Positions 19,904 through 28,609 are shown, counted from the first letter of the stretch. The stretch: 44,848 nt of DNA from CBCPMX01 sp965120355 (GCA_965120355.1 CBCPMX010000121.1:1-44848), one strand, 5' to 3'. The notes: generated by a model from the letters alone, not told the origin. Made by a program: numbers and translations.

Positions 19904-20466
19904 GTATTGATTCAGCCTTTCTGGTGTAAAAATTCAAATTCAAGCTGTGCCGCGCCCGGCGGACACAGCGCAAAGCTATTATAGCACACTTGGACGCACA
20001 AAAAAAGAAGAATCCGTTAAATTTACGGCCGAGAAGGCGGCTTGTTTTGTGGGAACCGGGAGCGTGGGAGAAAAAGACGGGCGTCCGGCGTTTTGGAAGG
20101 CGTGGAACGGGGGAGGCGGCCGGAGCGGAGCGTTCGTATGGGAGTTGGACGGCGGGCCGCCGTCAGGCGCGCGGGGACGGTTCCCGGGATCGCGCCTTGA
20201 CGGAATAACGCAAAAGTCAATGGGCCTGCAGCAAAAATACGGCGCTGCTTTTGGCAGCATACACAAATAAGTTGACGGGAACTGTGCAGTTCGTCAAAAC
20301 AAAACAACTGCCCCCGGAAGTTTGGACGCTGCGACAAAGCGTCCGCGGCACAAACGTGGTTTAATAGAAGCCAGATCCAACGCGCACAGCGCCGCGCAGC
20401 GGCATGATACAGCGCGCGCGGCTTCGGGCCGCCGATCCAACTCGCATGATTACGGAGGTTTTATTT
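19904..20466. other. Intergenic region between divergent secA and the aldehyde dehydrogenase
   Basis: No convincing gene lies in these 563 bp. The secA end has an extended -10 promoter. The half near the dehydrogenase holds an imperfect palindrome at 20272-20297 (TTGACG..AACTG / CAGTT..CGTCAA) and a 7-bp hairpin at 20324-20344 (GGACGCT / AGCGTCC). No strong plus-strand -10 box was found. The interval could be a regulatory leader of the dehydrogenase. Confidence 0.5.
19978..19986 (-). promoter_or_regulatory. secA promoter (extended -10)
   Basis: The minus strand reads TGCTATAAT, an extended -10, about 75 bp before the secA start. No good -35 hexamer is present at the matching distance. Confidence 0.6.
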
Positions 20467-21951
20467 ATGGAAGTCAATCTGAAAGACGTATACGGACTGT
20501 ACATCAACGGCCAATTTGTCCCCGCCTCCGACGGCGGCACGTTTGCCACCAAGAGCCCCGCCACGGGCCAGCATCTGGCCTACTGCGCGGAGGCGACCAG
20601 AGAGGATGTGGACGCGGCGGTGCAGGCTGCCTGGGCGGCGTTCCCGGCCTGGAAGGCCGTCGACCCCATTGCCCGGGCCGATATTCTCAATAAAATTGCC
20701 GACCGCATCGACGAAAACGCCGAGCTGCTGGCCACGGTGGAGACCATGGACAACGGCAAACCCATTCGCGAGACTATGGCCATTGACGTACCCCTGTCCT
20801 CTGACCATTTCCGCTATTTTGCCAGCGCCGTGCGCACCGAACAGGGCAGCGCCACGGTTCTGGACGGCGGTTATCTGAGCATGGTGCTGCGGGAGCCCAT
20901 CGGGGTGGTGGGACAGATCGTCCCCTGGAATTTCCCCTTCTGCATGGCGGCATGGAAGCTGGCCCCGGTGCTGGCTGCCGGCGACTGCACGGTCATCAAA
21001 TCCTCTTCGGAAACGCCGCTGAGCCTGCTGGTGTTCATGGAACTGATTGCCGACCTGGTACCCCCCGGCGTCATCAACGTCATCACCGGCAAGGGCTCCC
21101 GTTCCGGCCAGTACATGCTGGAGCATCCCGGCTTCCGCAAGCTTGCCTTTACCGGTTCCACAGAGGTGGGCCGCAATGTGGCCCTGGCCGCCGCAGGCAG
21201 ACTGATTCCTGCGACGCTGGAGCTGGGCGGCAAGAGCGCCAATATTTATTTTGACGACTGCAACTTTGAACAGGCGCTGGACGGCCTGCAGCTGGGCATT
21301 TTGTTCAACCAGGGCCAGGTCTGCTGCGCCGGCTCCAGAGTCTTTGTCCAGGAGGGGATTTATGACCGGTTTGTGGACGCTGCCATCGCCGCTTTCGGCC
21401 GCGTGAAGCAGGGCAATCCGCTGGATCCCGACACCCAGCTGGGCAGTCAGATCAATGAGACCCAGATCCGGAAGATTGAGTCCTACATGGAGCTGGCCCG
21501 GAAAGAGGGCGCGACCATTGCCTGCGGCGGCGCGCGGAATACCGAGGGCCCCTGCGCGGCAGGCTGCTTCTTCCAGCCCACCCTGATCACCAACGTCACC
21601 AACGATATGCGCGTGGCGCAGGAAGAGATCTTTGGCCCTGTGGCTGTGGTGATCAAATTCAAAACCGAGGAAGAGGTCATCGCCATGGCCAACGATTCCA
21701 CCTATGGATTGGGCGGCGCGGTTTGGACCCAGGACATTACCCGGGCCTTGAACGTGGCCCGCGCCGTGGAGACGGGCCGGATGTGGGTGAATACTTACAA
21801 CCAGCTCCCCGCCGGCGCGCCCTTTGGCGGCTATAAGGATTCCGGCATCGGCCGTGAGACGGATCTGAGCATCCTGGACGCCTATACGCAGAAAAAGAAT
21901 ATTTTCATCAACCTGAACAAGACGCCTTCCGGCTTCTATCCCGCCTCCTGA
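20467..21951 (+). CDS. NAD(P)-dependent aldehyde dehydrogenase
   Basis: ALDH-superfamily enzyme, 494 residues, full length, oxidising an aldehyde to its acid. Landmarks are IVPWNFPFCMAAWKLAPVLAAG (cofactor site), FTGSTEVGR, ELGGKSANI (general-base Glu), catalytic C286 in FNQGQVCCAGSR and EEIFGPV. The C-terminal motif NTYNQLPAGAPFGGYKDSGIGRE is typical of the betaine/aldehyde branch. The exact substrate cannot be told. The ATG follows GGAGG in a strong site. It is monocistronic, with its own terminator. Confidence 0.95.
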   Translation: MEVNLKDVYGLYINGQFVPASDGGTFATKSPATGQHLAYCAEATREDVDAAVQAAWAAFPAWKAVDPIARADILNKIADRIDENAELLATVETMDNGKPIRETMAIDVPLSSDHFRYFASAVRTEQGSATVLDGGYLSMVLREPIGVVGQIVPWNFPFCMAAWKLAPVLAAGDCTVIKSSSETPLSLLVFMELIADLVPPGVINVITGKGSRSGQYMLEHPGFRKLAFTGSTEVGRNVALAAAGRLIPATLELGGKSANIYFDDCNFEQALDGLQLGILFNQGQVCCAGSRVFVQEGIYDRFVDAAIAAFGRVKQGNPLDPDTQLGSQINETQIRKIESYMELARKEGATIACGGARNTEGPCAAGCFFQPTLITNVTNDMRVAQEEIFGPVAVVIKFKTEEEVIAMANDSTYGLGGAVWTQDITRALNVARAVETGRMWVNTYNQLPAGAPFGGYKDSGIGRETDLSILDAYTQKKNIFINLNKTPSGFYPAS

Positions 21952-21975
21952 GGCGGGCAGGCAGCCGCGTCCGAA

Positions 21976-22019
21976 CTGGCAGCGCACAGCCCCCCACTGT
22001 GCGCTGCCAGCGGCTTTTT
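21976..22019 (+). terminator. Terminator of the aldehyde dehydrogenase gene
   Basis: A 13-bp stem (TGGCAGCGCACAG / CTGTGCGCTGCCA) has a short C-rich loop, followed by GCGGCTTTTTG. Confidence 0.92.
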
Positions 22020-22200
22020 GTGCCGTGAAAACGGGATGGACGGTTGGCAGGATGGAGGGCCGCGGCAGCCGGACCGGACGGCGCCCTGCGCCAATGGCAT
22101 TTTTCTATCAAATGTTCGGAAAACTGCGGGTTTTTTCCAGACTGCCCTGCGAAAATGTCGAAAAAATAATAACAGCCTGTTTCCAATTTGTAAATTGTTC

Positions 22201-22229
22201 TTTACAAGCTTCCGAATCCGTGCTATACT
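22201..22229 (+). promoter_or_regulatory. murA promoter
   Basis: TTTACA (22201-22206), 17-bp spacer and TATACT (22224-22229), with a TG extension before the -10. Confidence 0.8.
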
Positions 22230-22437
22230 GGCACTGGTCAAATGTGCCACGTTATGTAAACACTATTTGGATATACTATAGATAGAATCGAAACCGCCGC
22301 AAAAACGCGGCAGTTTTCTCGCGGGCCCGGCGCGGGCAACCGGCGCGGTGCGCCCAAATCTATGCAGCCGCTGACAGTCCGTCGCACAGCGGCGCTTCCG
22401 ATCATCGGATATCACGGATGAAAAGAAGGGAATTGTT

Positions 22438-23727
22438 ATGACGAAGTATAAGATACGCGGAGGGAAGCCGCTGACCGGCCGTGTCACCATCAGCGGCGCG
22501 AAAAACGCTGCGGTGGCCATCCTGCCTGCCACACTGCTTGTAGACGGCGTCTGCCGGATTGAAAATGTACCGGACGTGTCCGACGTCCATGTTTTGCTGG
22601 AAATTCTTACAACCATGGGCGCGCAGGTGCGCCGCCTGAACCGCACGACCATGGAAGTCAACTGTACCCATGTCCGCAATACTGCCGCGCCCTATGAACT
22701 GGCACGGCGCATCCGCGCCAGCTATTATCTGGTGGGGGCCATGCTGGGCCGGTTTGGACGGGCCAAGGTGGCCATGCCCGGCGGCTGCGACTTCGGCACC
22801 CGCCCCATCGACCAGCATATCAAAGGCTTTGTGGCCATGGGTGCTTCGGTCAATGTGGAGGGCGGTTATATTGTGGCCCAGGCGGAAAGCGGAATGCAGG
22901 GCGGACATGTCTATCTGGACGTGGTTTCTGTGGGCGCCACCATGAACATTATGATCGGCGCAGTCCTGGCCAAAGGCACCACCATCATTGAGAACTGCGC
23001 CAAGGAGCCGCACATTGTGGATCTGGCCAACTTCCTCAACTCCATGGGCGCCCGCGTCTCCGGCGCAGGCACCGATGTGATTAAGGTCCGCGGTGTGGAG
23101 CGCCTGGGCGGCGGATTTTACTCCATCATCCCCGATCAGATTGAGGCCGGTACCTATATGGCCGCTGCGGCGGCCTGCGGCGGCAGCGTCCTGGTGGAAA
23201 ATGTGATTCCAAAGCATATGGACTGCATTACCGCCAAGCTGCGGGAGATGGGCGTGACCATTACCGAATATGACGATGCGATCCGGGTTGAGCGCATTGG
23301 CCCCCTGCGCCGTGCCAATGTGAAGACCATGCCCTATCCTGGATTCCCCACGGATATGCAGCCGCAGATTGCCGTGTGCATGGCGCTGGCCCAGGGGACC
23401 AGCGTGGTCACCGAGAGCGTTTGGGACAACCGCTTCCGGTATGTGGCGGAACTGCGCCGTATGGGCGTGCACGCCCAGGTGGACGGCAAGGTGGCAGTGT
23501 TCGAAGGCGTGGAGGAGATCCACGGCTGCCCCGTAAAAGCCTGCGATCTGCGGGCCGGCGCTGCCATGGTCATTGCCGGTCTGGCCGCAGAGGGAGTGAC
23601 CACGGTAGAGGACGTGCGGCTCATCGAGCGGGGCTATGAAAGCATCATCGAAAAGCTCCAGGGCCTGGGGGCTGAAATCTGGCGGGTGGAAGAGTCCGAT
23701 GACCGCTCCGCCCAGGCCGCCGGCTGA
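22438..23727 (+). CDS. murA: UDP-N-acetylglucosamine 1-carboxyvinyltransferase MurA (MurZ-like)
   Basis: First committed step of peptidoglycan synthesis: transfer of enolpyruvate from PEP to UDP-GlcNAc. It has 429 residues. The catalytic loop PGGCDFGTRPIDQH carries C117, the fosfomycin-target cysteine. The N-terminal ISGAKNAA and later PDQIEAGTYM and YPGFPTDMQPQ motifs are typical. The DFG..PIDQHIKGF version of the loop resembles the second Firmicutes paralogue (MurAB/MurZ). The start lies after AAGGGAATTGTT, with a moderate Shine-Dalgarno. It is monocistronic with its own promoter and a downstream palindrome. Confidence 0.96.
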   Translation: MTKYKIRGGKPLTGRVTISGAKNAAVAILPATLLVDGVCRIENVPDVSDVHVLLEILTTMGAQVRRLNRTTMEVNCTHVRNTAAPYELARRIRASYYLVGAMLGRFGRAKVAMPGGCDFGTRPIDQHIKGFVAMGASVNVEGGYIVAQAESGMQGGHVYLDVVSVGATMNIMIGAVLAKGTTIIENCAKEPHIVDLANFLNSMGARVSGAGTDVIKVRGVERLGGGFYSIIPDQIEAGTYMAAAAACGGSVLVENVIPKHMDCITAKLREMGVTITEYDDAIRVERIGPLRRANVKTMPYPGFPTDMQPQIAVCMALAQGTSVVTESVWDNRFRYVAELRRMGVHAQVDGKVAVFEGVEEIHGCPVKACDLRAGAAMVIAGLAAEGVTTVEDVRLIERGYESIIEKLQGLGAEIWRVEESDDRSAQAAG

Positions 23728-23760
23728 CGGAGAGCTGACGGAAATCCCTGAACGAAATTT

Positions 23761-23789
23761 AGCGCCCGCCGCATCATGCGGCGGGCGCT
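23761..23789. terminator. Palindromic terminator between murA and the flavin reductase
   Basis: A 14-bp perfect stem (AGCGCCCGCCGCAT / ATGCGGCGGGCGCT) with a single-base loop lies between convergent genes. The T tract is poor on the plus strand (TGCTGTTT). On the minus strand AAATTT follows. Confidence 0.75.
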
Positions 23790-23828
23790 TGCTGTTTGCC
23801 TGTTGCTTGCCTGCGGCGGGTGCGGCGC

Positions 23829-26000
23829 TTACAGCGCCATGACAGCCGCGTAGGCGGTGTGGGTCGTGTGCTTAATATCTGCCGGGCGGTCGTTGTCGCC
23901 CAGGACGAATACCTGGGGCGCCAGCGCCTGGTAGTCTTTTACCGCGTCCAGACGGGGACTTCTGCCGCCGGAGACGACGACGGTGTCGCAGTCCAGGCGG
24001 ACTGTCTCTACCGTTGCCTGGGAGAAATCCAGGACCCGCTCCTCAAAGAAGGGCACGGCGTCCGTTTCTGGCTCCGCCGCATCGGGAGTGCGGCCCTGCC
24101 AGGTGGAGATGTTGACAGCACGGGCGGGCTTTAGATCGAAGGGGGGAGGTCCGCCGGGGCCTTCGGGCATGCCGGGACCCTCCGGGCCGGGCTTGCCCGG
24201 CTCCGGGTCGTTTTCCCCCAGATAGCCGCCTACAGGACCGTTGTGCCCACCGCCGAAGTTGGGTTCCCCCTTGATGACGCCGCGCTGGACGTCGCAGACC
24301 ACATAGGTCTCGCCAATCTCTTTGGTGGCAGCAAATTCGATGAAAGAGAAATTGGCGTTGGTCTCATACTGGATTTCACAGGCGCGCTTGGCGTGCAGGT
24401 CGTCGTACAGATGGGCCTCGCCCCGGGTCAACAGCGTCACCTGGTGGCCCTTCTGCGCCAAATGGAGTGCCGTCTCCCGGCCGGTGGCCTGGCCGCCCAC
24501 CACCACGACGCGGCGGCCGACCTGCTCCTCGTGGAGGAGGGCGTCTTCTGCCAGCATGGCGTGCTCTGCCCCGGCCACAGGCACGGTTTTGGCGGCGGAG
24601 CCGAAGGCGCAGAAGATGGCGTCGTACTGTCCGGCGGCGATGGCTTCCGGGGTGGCCGGCGTGTTCAGCAGAACCTGCACGCCGGATTTTTCGATCTGCC
24701 GCAGCAGCCAGTTTTTATAGTCGTTGAGGGGCCACTTGAAGGCAGGTTTTGTGGCTGCCAGCAGCTGGCCGCCAAGCTGGCCGGATTTTTCATACAGCGT
24801 CACCTGATGGCCCTGCTTTGCGGCGAGGATGGCCGCCCGCATGCCGGCGGCGCCGCCGCCCAGGACGGCCACCTTCTTGGAGCGGGCAGGGGTGGTGCGG
24901 ATCTGGTCGAGCACGTCCCGGAAGCCCGCTTCGGGATTGACGGCGCAGGTGCCGCTGTGGCAGCCGTTGCAGAGCAGGCAGGGAATCAGGTCTTCCACAT
25001 TGCCGGTTTGGACGATCTCGCCAAAGTCTTCGTTGCTGATAAAGCCGCGGGCCATGGAGACCAGGTCGGTTTTGCCCTCGGCCAGGAAGCGTTCAATGTC
25101 ATCGGGATTGGTGAAGCCGCCCACGGGCGATACCAGAGCGTCAATGCCGCGCTTTTTGAACGCTTCGGCAAACTGAAGGGTATAGGGGTTGCCTTTCTGG
25201 GTATTGTAGCCGTTGCAGTGGGTGAAGGAACCATCCCAGCCGCGGACTTGGAAAATGTCTACATAAGGCGCCGCCAGCTGGCAGTAGTCCAGCCAGTCCT
25301 CTACGGTGTAGCCAGGGGCCTCTTCGGTGGCGGAGATCTGGCACTCGATGAGGAAGTCCGGGCCGCAGGCTTCCTTTACCCGGCGGAAAATTTCCAGGGT
25401 CAGCGTCGCCCGCTCGGCCATGGTTTTGCCGCCGTATTTGTCGGTGCGCTGGTTGAGTACCGGCGACAGGGAGCAGGCCAGAATGGAGCCGCGGTAGGAG
25501 ACATAGAAGGTGGCCATGTCAAAGCCTACCTTCTGGAATTTGACGCACTGCTCTACAAAATTGTCGATCATCCGCTCCAGCCGTTCCAGGGAGATGCCGG
25601 GCTTATTGGAGAAGTTGCGGCTGTAGTCGCCGGTTTTGGGAATGTCATTCCAGTTGGGGGTATCGGAAATGGCCACGTCCTGGGGTTCCACGCTCATCAT
25701 GGACACGGAGCACAGGGTGTTGTAGCTGTGAATCCGGTCGATCATGGCCCGGAAGCCGTCTTCCACGCCGGGATCGTCCATTTTCAGAGCCGCCATATGG
25801 CTGATGTGGCCGTCGCAGTCGGGATAGGCGCCGGCGCCGATGGTGACGGTGGCCGCGCCCTTCCGGGCGAAGTTCTCATAATATGCCGTTGCCTGCCCGA
25901 AGTCGTTCATACCGGTGGGCAGACATTTGGCTGACAACAGATGGCTTTTGAGGGTGCGGCTGCCGATCTGCACCGGGCTTAAAATATGGGGATATTTCAT
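23829..26000 (-). CDS. BaiCD/BaiH-like FAD/FMN/Fe-S NADH:flavin oxidoreductase with Gly/Pro-rich insert
   Basis: A 723-residue enzyme of the 2,4-dienoyl-CoA reductase / enoate reductase type. Residues 1 to about 335 form an Old-Yellow-Enzyme barrel (LSPVQIGSRTLKSHLLSAK start; CSLSPVLNQRTDKYGG). Cysteines C341, C344, C347 and C352 should hold an Fe-S cluster, with unusually short spacing. An FAD/NAD domain starts at VAVLGGGAAGMRAAILAAKQGH (about 373), with a second GxGxxG-like block RVVVVGGQATGRE. Near residues 583-618 a Gly/Pro/Glu-rich insert interrupts that domain before the conserved DTVVVSGGRSPR and FVLGDNDRP. The role is probably NADH-driven reduction of an activated C=C bond; the substrate is unknown. 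The start at 26000 follows AAAGGAGTG. It is monocistronic with its own promoter. Confidence 0.92.
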   Translation of the reverse strand: MKYPHILSPVQIGSRTLKSHLLSAKCLPTGMNDFGQATAYYENFARKGAATVTIGAGAYPDCDGHISHMAALKMDDPGVEDGFRAMIDRIHSYNTLCSVSMMSVEPQDVAISDTPNWNDIPKTGDYSRNFSNKPGISLERLERMIDNFVEQCVKFQKVGFDMATFYVSYRGSILACSLSPVLNQRTDKYGGKTMAERATLTLEIFRRVKEACGPDFLIECQISATEEAPGYTVEDWLDYCQLAAPYVDIFQVRGWDGSFTHCNGYNTQKGNPYTLQFAEAFKKRGIDALVSPVGGFTNPDDIERFLAEGKTDLVSMARGFISNEDFGEIVQTGNVEDLIPCLLCNGCHSGTCAVNPEAGFRDVLDQIRTTPARSKKVAVLGGGAAGMRAAILAAKQGHQVTLYEKSGQLGGQLLAATKPAFKWPLNDYKNWLLRQIEKSGVQVLLNTPATPEAIAAGQYDAIFCAFGSAAKTVPVAGAEHAMLAEDALLHEEQVGRRVVVVGGQATGRETALHLAQKGHQVTLLTRGEAHLYDDLHAKRACEIQYETNANFSFIEFAATKEIGETYVVCDVQRGVIKGEPNFGGGHNGPVGGYLGENDPEPGKPGPEGPGMPEGPGGPPPFDLKPARAVNISTWQGRTPDAAEPETDAVPFFEERVLDFSQATVETVRLDCDTVVVSGGRSPRLDAVKDYQALAPQVFVLGDNDRPADIKHTTHTAYAAVMAL

Positions 26001-26027
26001 AACGGTTCACTCCTTTTTCATAAACCT

Positions 26028-26057
26028 ATCATACAAAACTCCGGCGGGCAGTGTAAA
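26028..26057 (-). promoter_or_regulatory. Promoter of the flavin reductase
   Basis: On the minus strand, TTTACA (26052-26057), 18-bp spacer, TATGAT (26028-26033). It lies about 30 bp upstream of the start codon, giving a very short 5' leader. Confidence 0.65.
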
Positions 26058-26297
26058 GGGACAGCCTGTGCCATGGCGGGACGATATTTGCGCTGTATCC
26101 GCCTGCGCTGCGGCGCAGGTCATCAAATGCCACAGGGCGCGGGGTTTACTTTTCCATGGCAATCTGGTACACTTTTTGACACGGCGGCTGCGGGTCTGCG
26201 CTGCCGCCAGCTGGAACCGTGCGGCTGGTGGGGCGGAAACCCGCGCCTTGCGGACAGTGCGGCAGCATGCAGGGAACCGCCGTGAAAACCAAGAAAC

Positions 26298-26825
26298 ATG
26301 AAAGGCTGTGAAAGTTTGGAGAGTTTGATTCGTGCCGCCGCGCCGTCGGACGCTGCGGCCCTGGCGGAAATCGAAGCGGTATGTTTCCCCGCCGCCGAGG
26401 CCGCCAGCCTGGAGGCCATGACCGCCCGCCTGGCACGGTTTCCGGAGTGCTTTCTGGTGGCGGAACTGGACGGGACGCCCATTGGCTTCGTAGGCGGCTG
26501 TGTCACAGACCGGCCGGAACTGCCGGACGTGCTGTATGAAAACGCCGCCCTCCACCGGCCCGAGGGCCTGTGGCAGACGGTATTCGGCCTGGACGTGCTG
26601 CCGGAATACCGGGGGCAGGGCGTGGCCCGCCGGCTGCTGCAGGGGCTGATTGACCTGGCCCGTCAACGGGGCAGGGCCGGCGTGGTGCTGACCTGCAAAG
26701 ATCATTTGGTTTCCTATTACGCCTCTTTCGGATTCCGGCGCCGGGGCGTATCGGCGTCCACCCACGGCGGCGCAGTGTGGAATGATATGGTGCTGACGTT
26801 TGCGCCGGAAGCGGGGAGCTGCTGA
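26298..26825 (+). CDS. GNAT-family N-acetyltransferase
   Basis: Acetyl-CoA-dependent acetyltransferase, 175 residues. The GNAT fold is clear: IRAAAPSDAAALAEIEAVCFP at the start, FGLDVLPEYRGQGVARRLLQGLI (acetyl-CoA pyrophosphate loop) and YYASFGFRRRG near the end. The acceptor substrate is unknown. The start is uncertain. The ATG at 26298 has no clear Shine-Dalgarno, and TTG codons at 26316 and 26325 would also give normal N-termini. No promoter was recognised in the 297 bp between it and the divergent flavin reductase. Confidence 0.85.
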   Translation: MKGCESLESLIRAAAPSDAAALAEIEAVCFPAAEAASLEAMTARLARFPECFLVAELDGTPIGFVGGCVTDRPELPDVLYENAALHRPEGLWQTVFGLDVLPEYRGQGVARRLLQGLIDLARQRGRAGVVLTCKDHLVSYYASFGFRRRGVSASTHGGAVWNDMVLTFAPEAGSC

Positions 26826-27150
26826 ATCCCGCCGCATGCGGCTGCGGACGTGTGGTGGATGCAGCATTGGACAGAACAGCGGAAGATTCATCGGAGATTC
26901 TCCGCTGCGCAAGGTTCCATGCGAATATCCTGCGCATTCGCATCGGTTGCTGCGCCGGGTTCCGTGCGCGGCGAAGGGATGTTTCTGCGGGTGGGAGGCG
27001 TTTTGTGTGCGCTGCGCACCTGCGAAAATGATATCTCCCGCCCGAATCTGTCACTGGCCTTTCCACCGGCCCTGTGCTATGATGGACACGTAAAGAACTG
27101 TTCCCAGCCGGCGTTTTGACCCAAACAAACAGCCAGGAGGTTCTTGGAAC
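26826..27150. other. Intergenic region with inverted repeats and a promoter
   Basis: No gene is supported. A perfect 8-bp inverted repeat ATGCGAAT / ATTCGCAT (26919-26943) could mark the end of the acetyltransferase transcript, but no U tract follows. An extended -10 (TGCTATGAT, 27075-27083) faces the SnoaL-like gene. Confidence 0.5.
27075..27083 (+). promoter_or_regulatory. Extended -10 promoter of the SnoaL-like gene
   Basis: TGC-TATGAT lies 68 bp before the start codon. The -35 region at the right distance (TGGCCT) is poor, so activator help is possible. Confidence 0.5.
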
Positions 27151-27822
27151 ATGAAAGCATACACCGCCGAACAGCTTGCCAGCCGCATCATCGATCTGAA
27201 GGAGATCGAGAATGTCATGAGCAAGTATTCCTTTCTGACCTACTATAAACGATTTGCCGAGGCGCTGGACACACTGTGGTGCAGTCCCGCCGCCGGTCCG
27301 ACCCTGACCACCAACGATAAAAAGCTGGAGGGCTATGACGCCGTCCGCACCTATCTCGTGGAGGACGGGGAGGATGCCGTGCGCGCCGACAACGCAGCCA
27401 TGCGCACCCTGTTCCCCGAGGAGCTGGGCGGCAAGGCCGACAGCGAGATGTGGGGCGCCGGTACCGCCGTGGTGCACACCCTGACCACCCCGCTGATTGA
27501 ACTGGCCGAAGACCAGCAGACCGCCAAGGGCATGTGGTACTGCGTGGGCCAGAATACGGAGATTGACCACGCCAAAGGCCCCGTGGCCTATTGGAACTGG
27601 GAGAAATATGCCGTGGATCTGCGGAAAGAAGACGGCAAATGGAAGATCTGGCACATGATCGTGTGTACCGACTTCAAGAGCCCTGTGGGGAAAAACTGGG
27701 CGAACGAGAATCTGGCGCCCGCCGGCCCCTACTACAACGGCTATACGCCGCGGCAGACGCCACAGGATACGCCGCCCATGCCGGAACCCTACGAGACGTT
27801 TGCGGAAACATTCTCCTATTGA
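27151..27822 (+). CDS. SnoaL/NTF2-like (nuclear transport factor 2 family) protein
   Basis: A 223-residue protein with an NTF2-like cone fold. It has an N-terminal helix pair (DLKEIENVMSKYSFLTYYKRF) and a later sheet (GMWYCVGQNTEI, WNWEKYAVDLRKEDGKWKIWHMIVCTDF). The layout resembles SnoaL-like cyclases/dehydratases, including the bile-acid dehydratase BaiE, but it is longer, with a Pro/Tyr-rich C-terminus (about 188-223). No catalytic residues can be assigned with confidence, so a lyase, isomerase or binding role is open. AGGAGG lies nine bases before the ATG. It has its own terminator and sits next to the MerR regulator. Confidence 0.85.
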   Translation: MKAYTAEQLASRIIDLKEIENVMSKYSFLTYYKRFAEALDTLWCSPAAGPTLTTNDKKLEGYDAVRTYLVEDGEDAVRADNAAMRTLFPEELGGKADSEMWGAGTAVVHTLTTPLIELAEDQQTAKGMWYCVGQNTEIDHAKGPVAYWNWEKYAVDLRKEDGKWKIWHMIVCTDFKSPVGKNWANENLAPAGPYYNGYTPRQTPQDTPPMPEPYETFAETFSY

Positions 27823-27849
27823 GTGCGAAAACGCGCTTGCTGTGGCTGA

Positions 27850-27882
27850 GGCCCCGCTTTTGGCGGGGCCTTTTGCATTTTT
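27850..27882 (+). terminator. Terminator of the SnoaL-like gene
   Basis: GGCCCCGC / GCGGGGCC stem with a T-rich loop, followed by TTTTGCATTTTTC. Confidence 0.95.
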
Positions 27883-27883
27883 C

Positions 27884-27914
27884 TTGGCCTGGAGTGCGCT
27901 CCAGGCAGTATAAT
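27884..27914 (+). promoter_or_regulatory. MerR-type promoter/operator
   Basis: TTGGCC (27884-27889) and TATAAT (27909-27914) are separated by 19 bp, the overlong spacer typical of MerR-activated promoters. The spacer region carries the inverted repeat GCCTGGAG-TGCG-CTCCAGGC (27887-27906). It drives the downstream MerR gene, so autoregulation is likely. Confidence 0.82.
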
Positions 27915-28029
27915 AACGCCATGCATTCCCAGCTTCAACCTTGTACCAACGAAAAGCCCCGTTTCCAGCGCCTGTTTGCACAAAGGCGCCTGTTCCCCAA
28001 ATATGCCCGTCCAACAAGGAGGTTCTGCC

Positions 28030-28416
28030 ATGACGATTACAGAAGTGAGCAAAAAATACGGCGTCAGCGCCGATACCTTGCGCTATTACGAGCGAATCGG
28101 CCTGCTGCCGCCGGTGCCGCGCAGCCGCGGCGGCGTCCGAAACTACGACGAGGATGCCTGCCGCTGGGTGGAATTGATGCTGTGTATGCGAAAAGCCGGC
28201 GTGCAGATTGATGCGCTGATCCGCTATGTGACCCTGTTCCGCCAGGGGGAGCAGACAGCTCCCGTCCGTAAGGCCATTCTGCTGGAACAGCGCGAACGGC
28301 TCCTGGCGCGCATGGAGGATCTGCGGCAATCCCTGGAGCGGCTGAACCAAAAGATTGCGCTTTACGACGGGCTGGAGACGCCTGACGGCGAACCGGCGGC
28401 AGAGAAACCGGCTTGA
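28030..28416 (+). CDS. MerR-family transcriptional regulator
   Basis: A 128-residue MerR-family activator. It has an N-terminal winged helix (MTITEVSKKYGVSADTLRYYERIGLLPPVPR; RGGVRNYDEDACRWVELMLCMRKAG) and a C-terminal dimerisation coiled coil (about 80-115), with no obvious ligand domain. It lacks cysteines placed as in metal sensors, so it is of the small-molecule or stress-sensing AdhR/NmlR-like kind. AGGAGG precedes the ATG. It probably controls its own promoter at 27884-27914. Its other targets could include the flanking redox genes, but no matching operator was seen at their promoters. Confidence 0.93.
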   Translation: MTITEVSKKYGVSADTLRYYERIGLLPPVPRSRGGVRNYDEDACRWVELMLCMRKAGVQIDALIRYVTLFRQGEQTAPVRKAILLEQRERLLARMEDLRQSLERLNQKIALYDGLETPDGEPAAEKPA

Positions 28417-28525
28417 GCAAGCCGGAAACGGCCAGACAGCCGAAAAGCTTCCCGGTAACGGAGCTGTCCTGGGTTTGCGCTGCGGAGCGCGGACAGAGCG
28501 GGCCGGCGCGGCTGTGCCATGAAAA

Positions 28526-28562
28526 TCGCGAGCCATTGCGCTGCAATGACTCGCGAATTTTT
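28526..28562 (+). terminator. Terminator of the MerR gene
   Basis: TCGCGAG / CTCGCGA and CATTGC / GCAATG stems are separated by one mismatch and followed by ATTTTT. Confidence 0.85.
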
Positions 28563-28609
28563 GCCGGACGAATGTACGCCGCCCGAACAGATCAGATTCA
28601 ACAAGCTGG

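Larger units (their letters stand above)
21952..22437. other. Intergenic region upstream of murA
   Basis: Holds the dehydrogenase terminator, the murA promoter and a leader of roughly 200 nt. The leader is C/G-rich near 22290-22350, with a small CCGC / GCGG hairpin followed by CAGTTTTC at about 22293-22317. No gene is supported. Confidence 0.6.
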
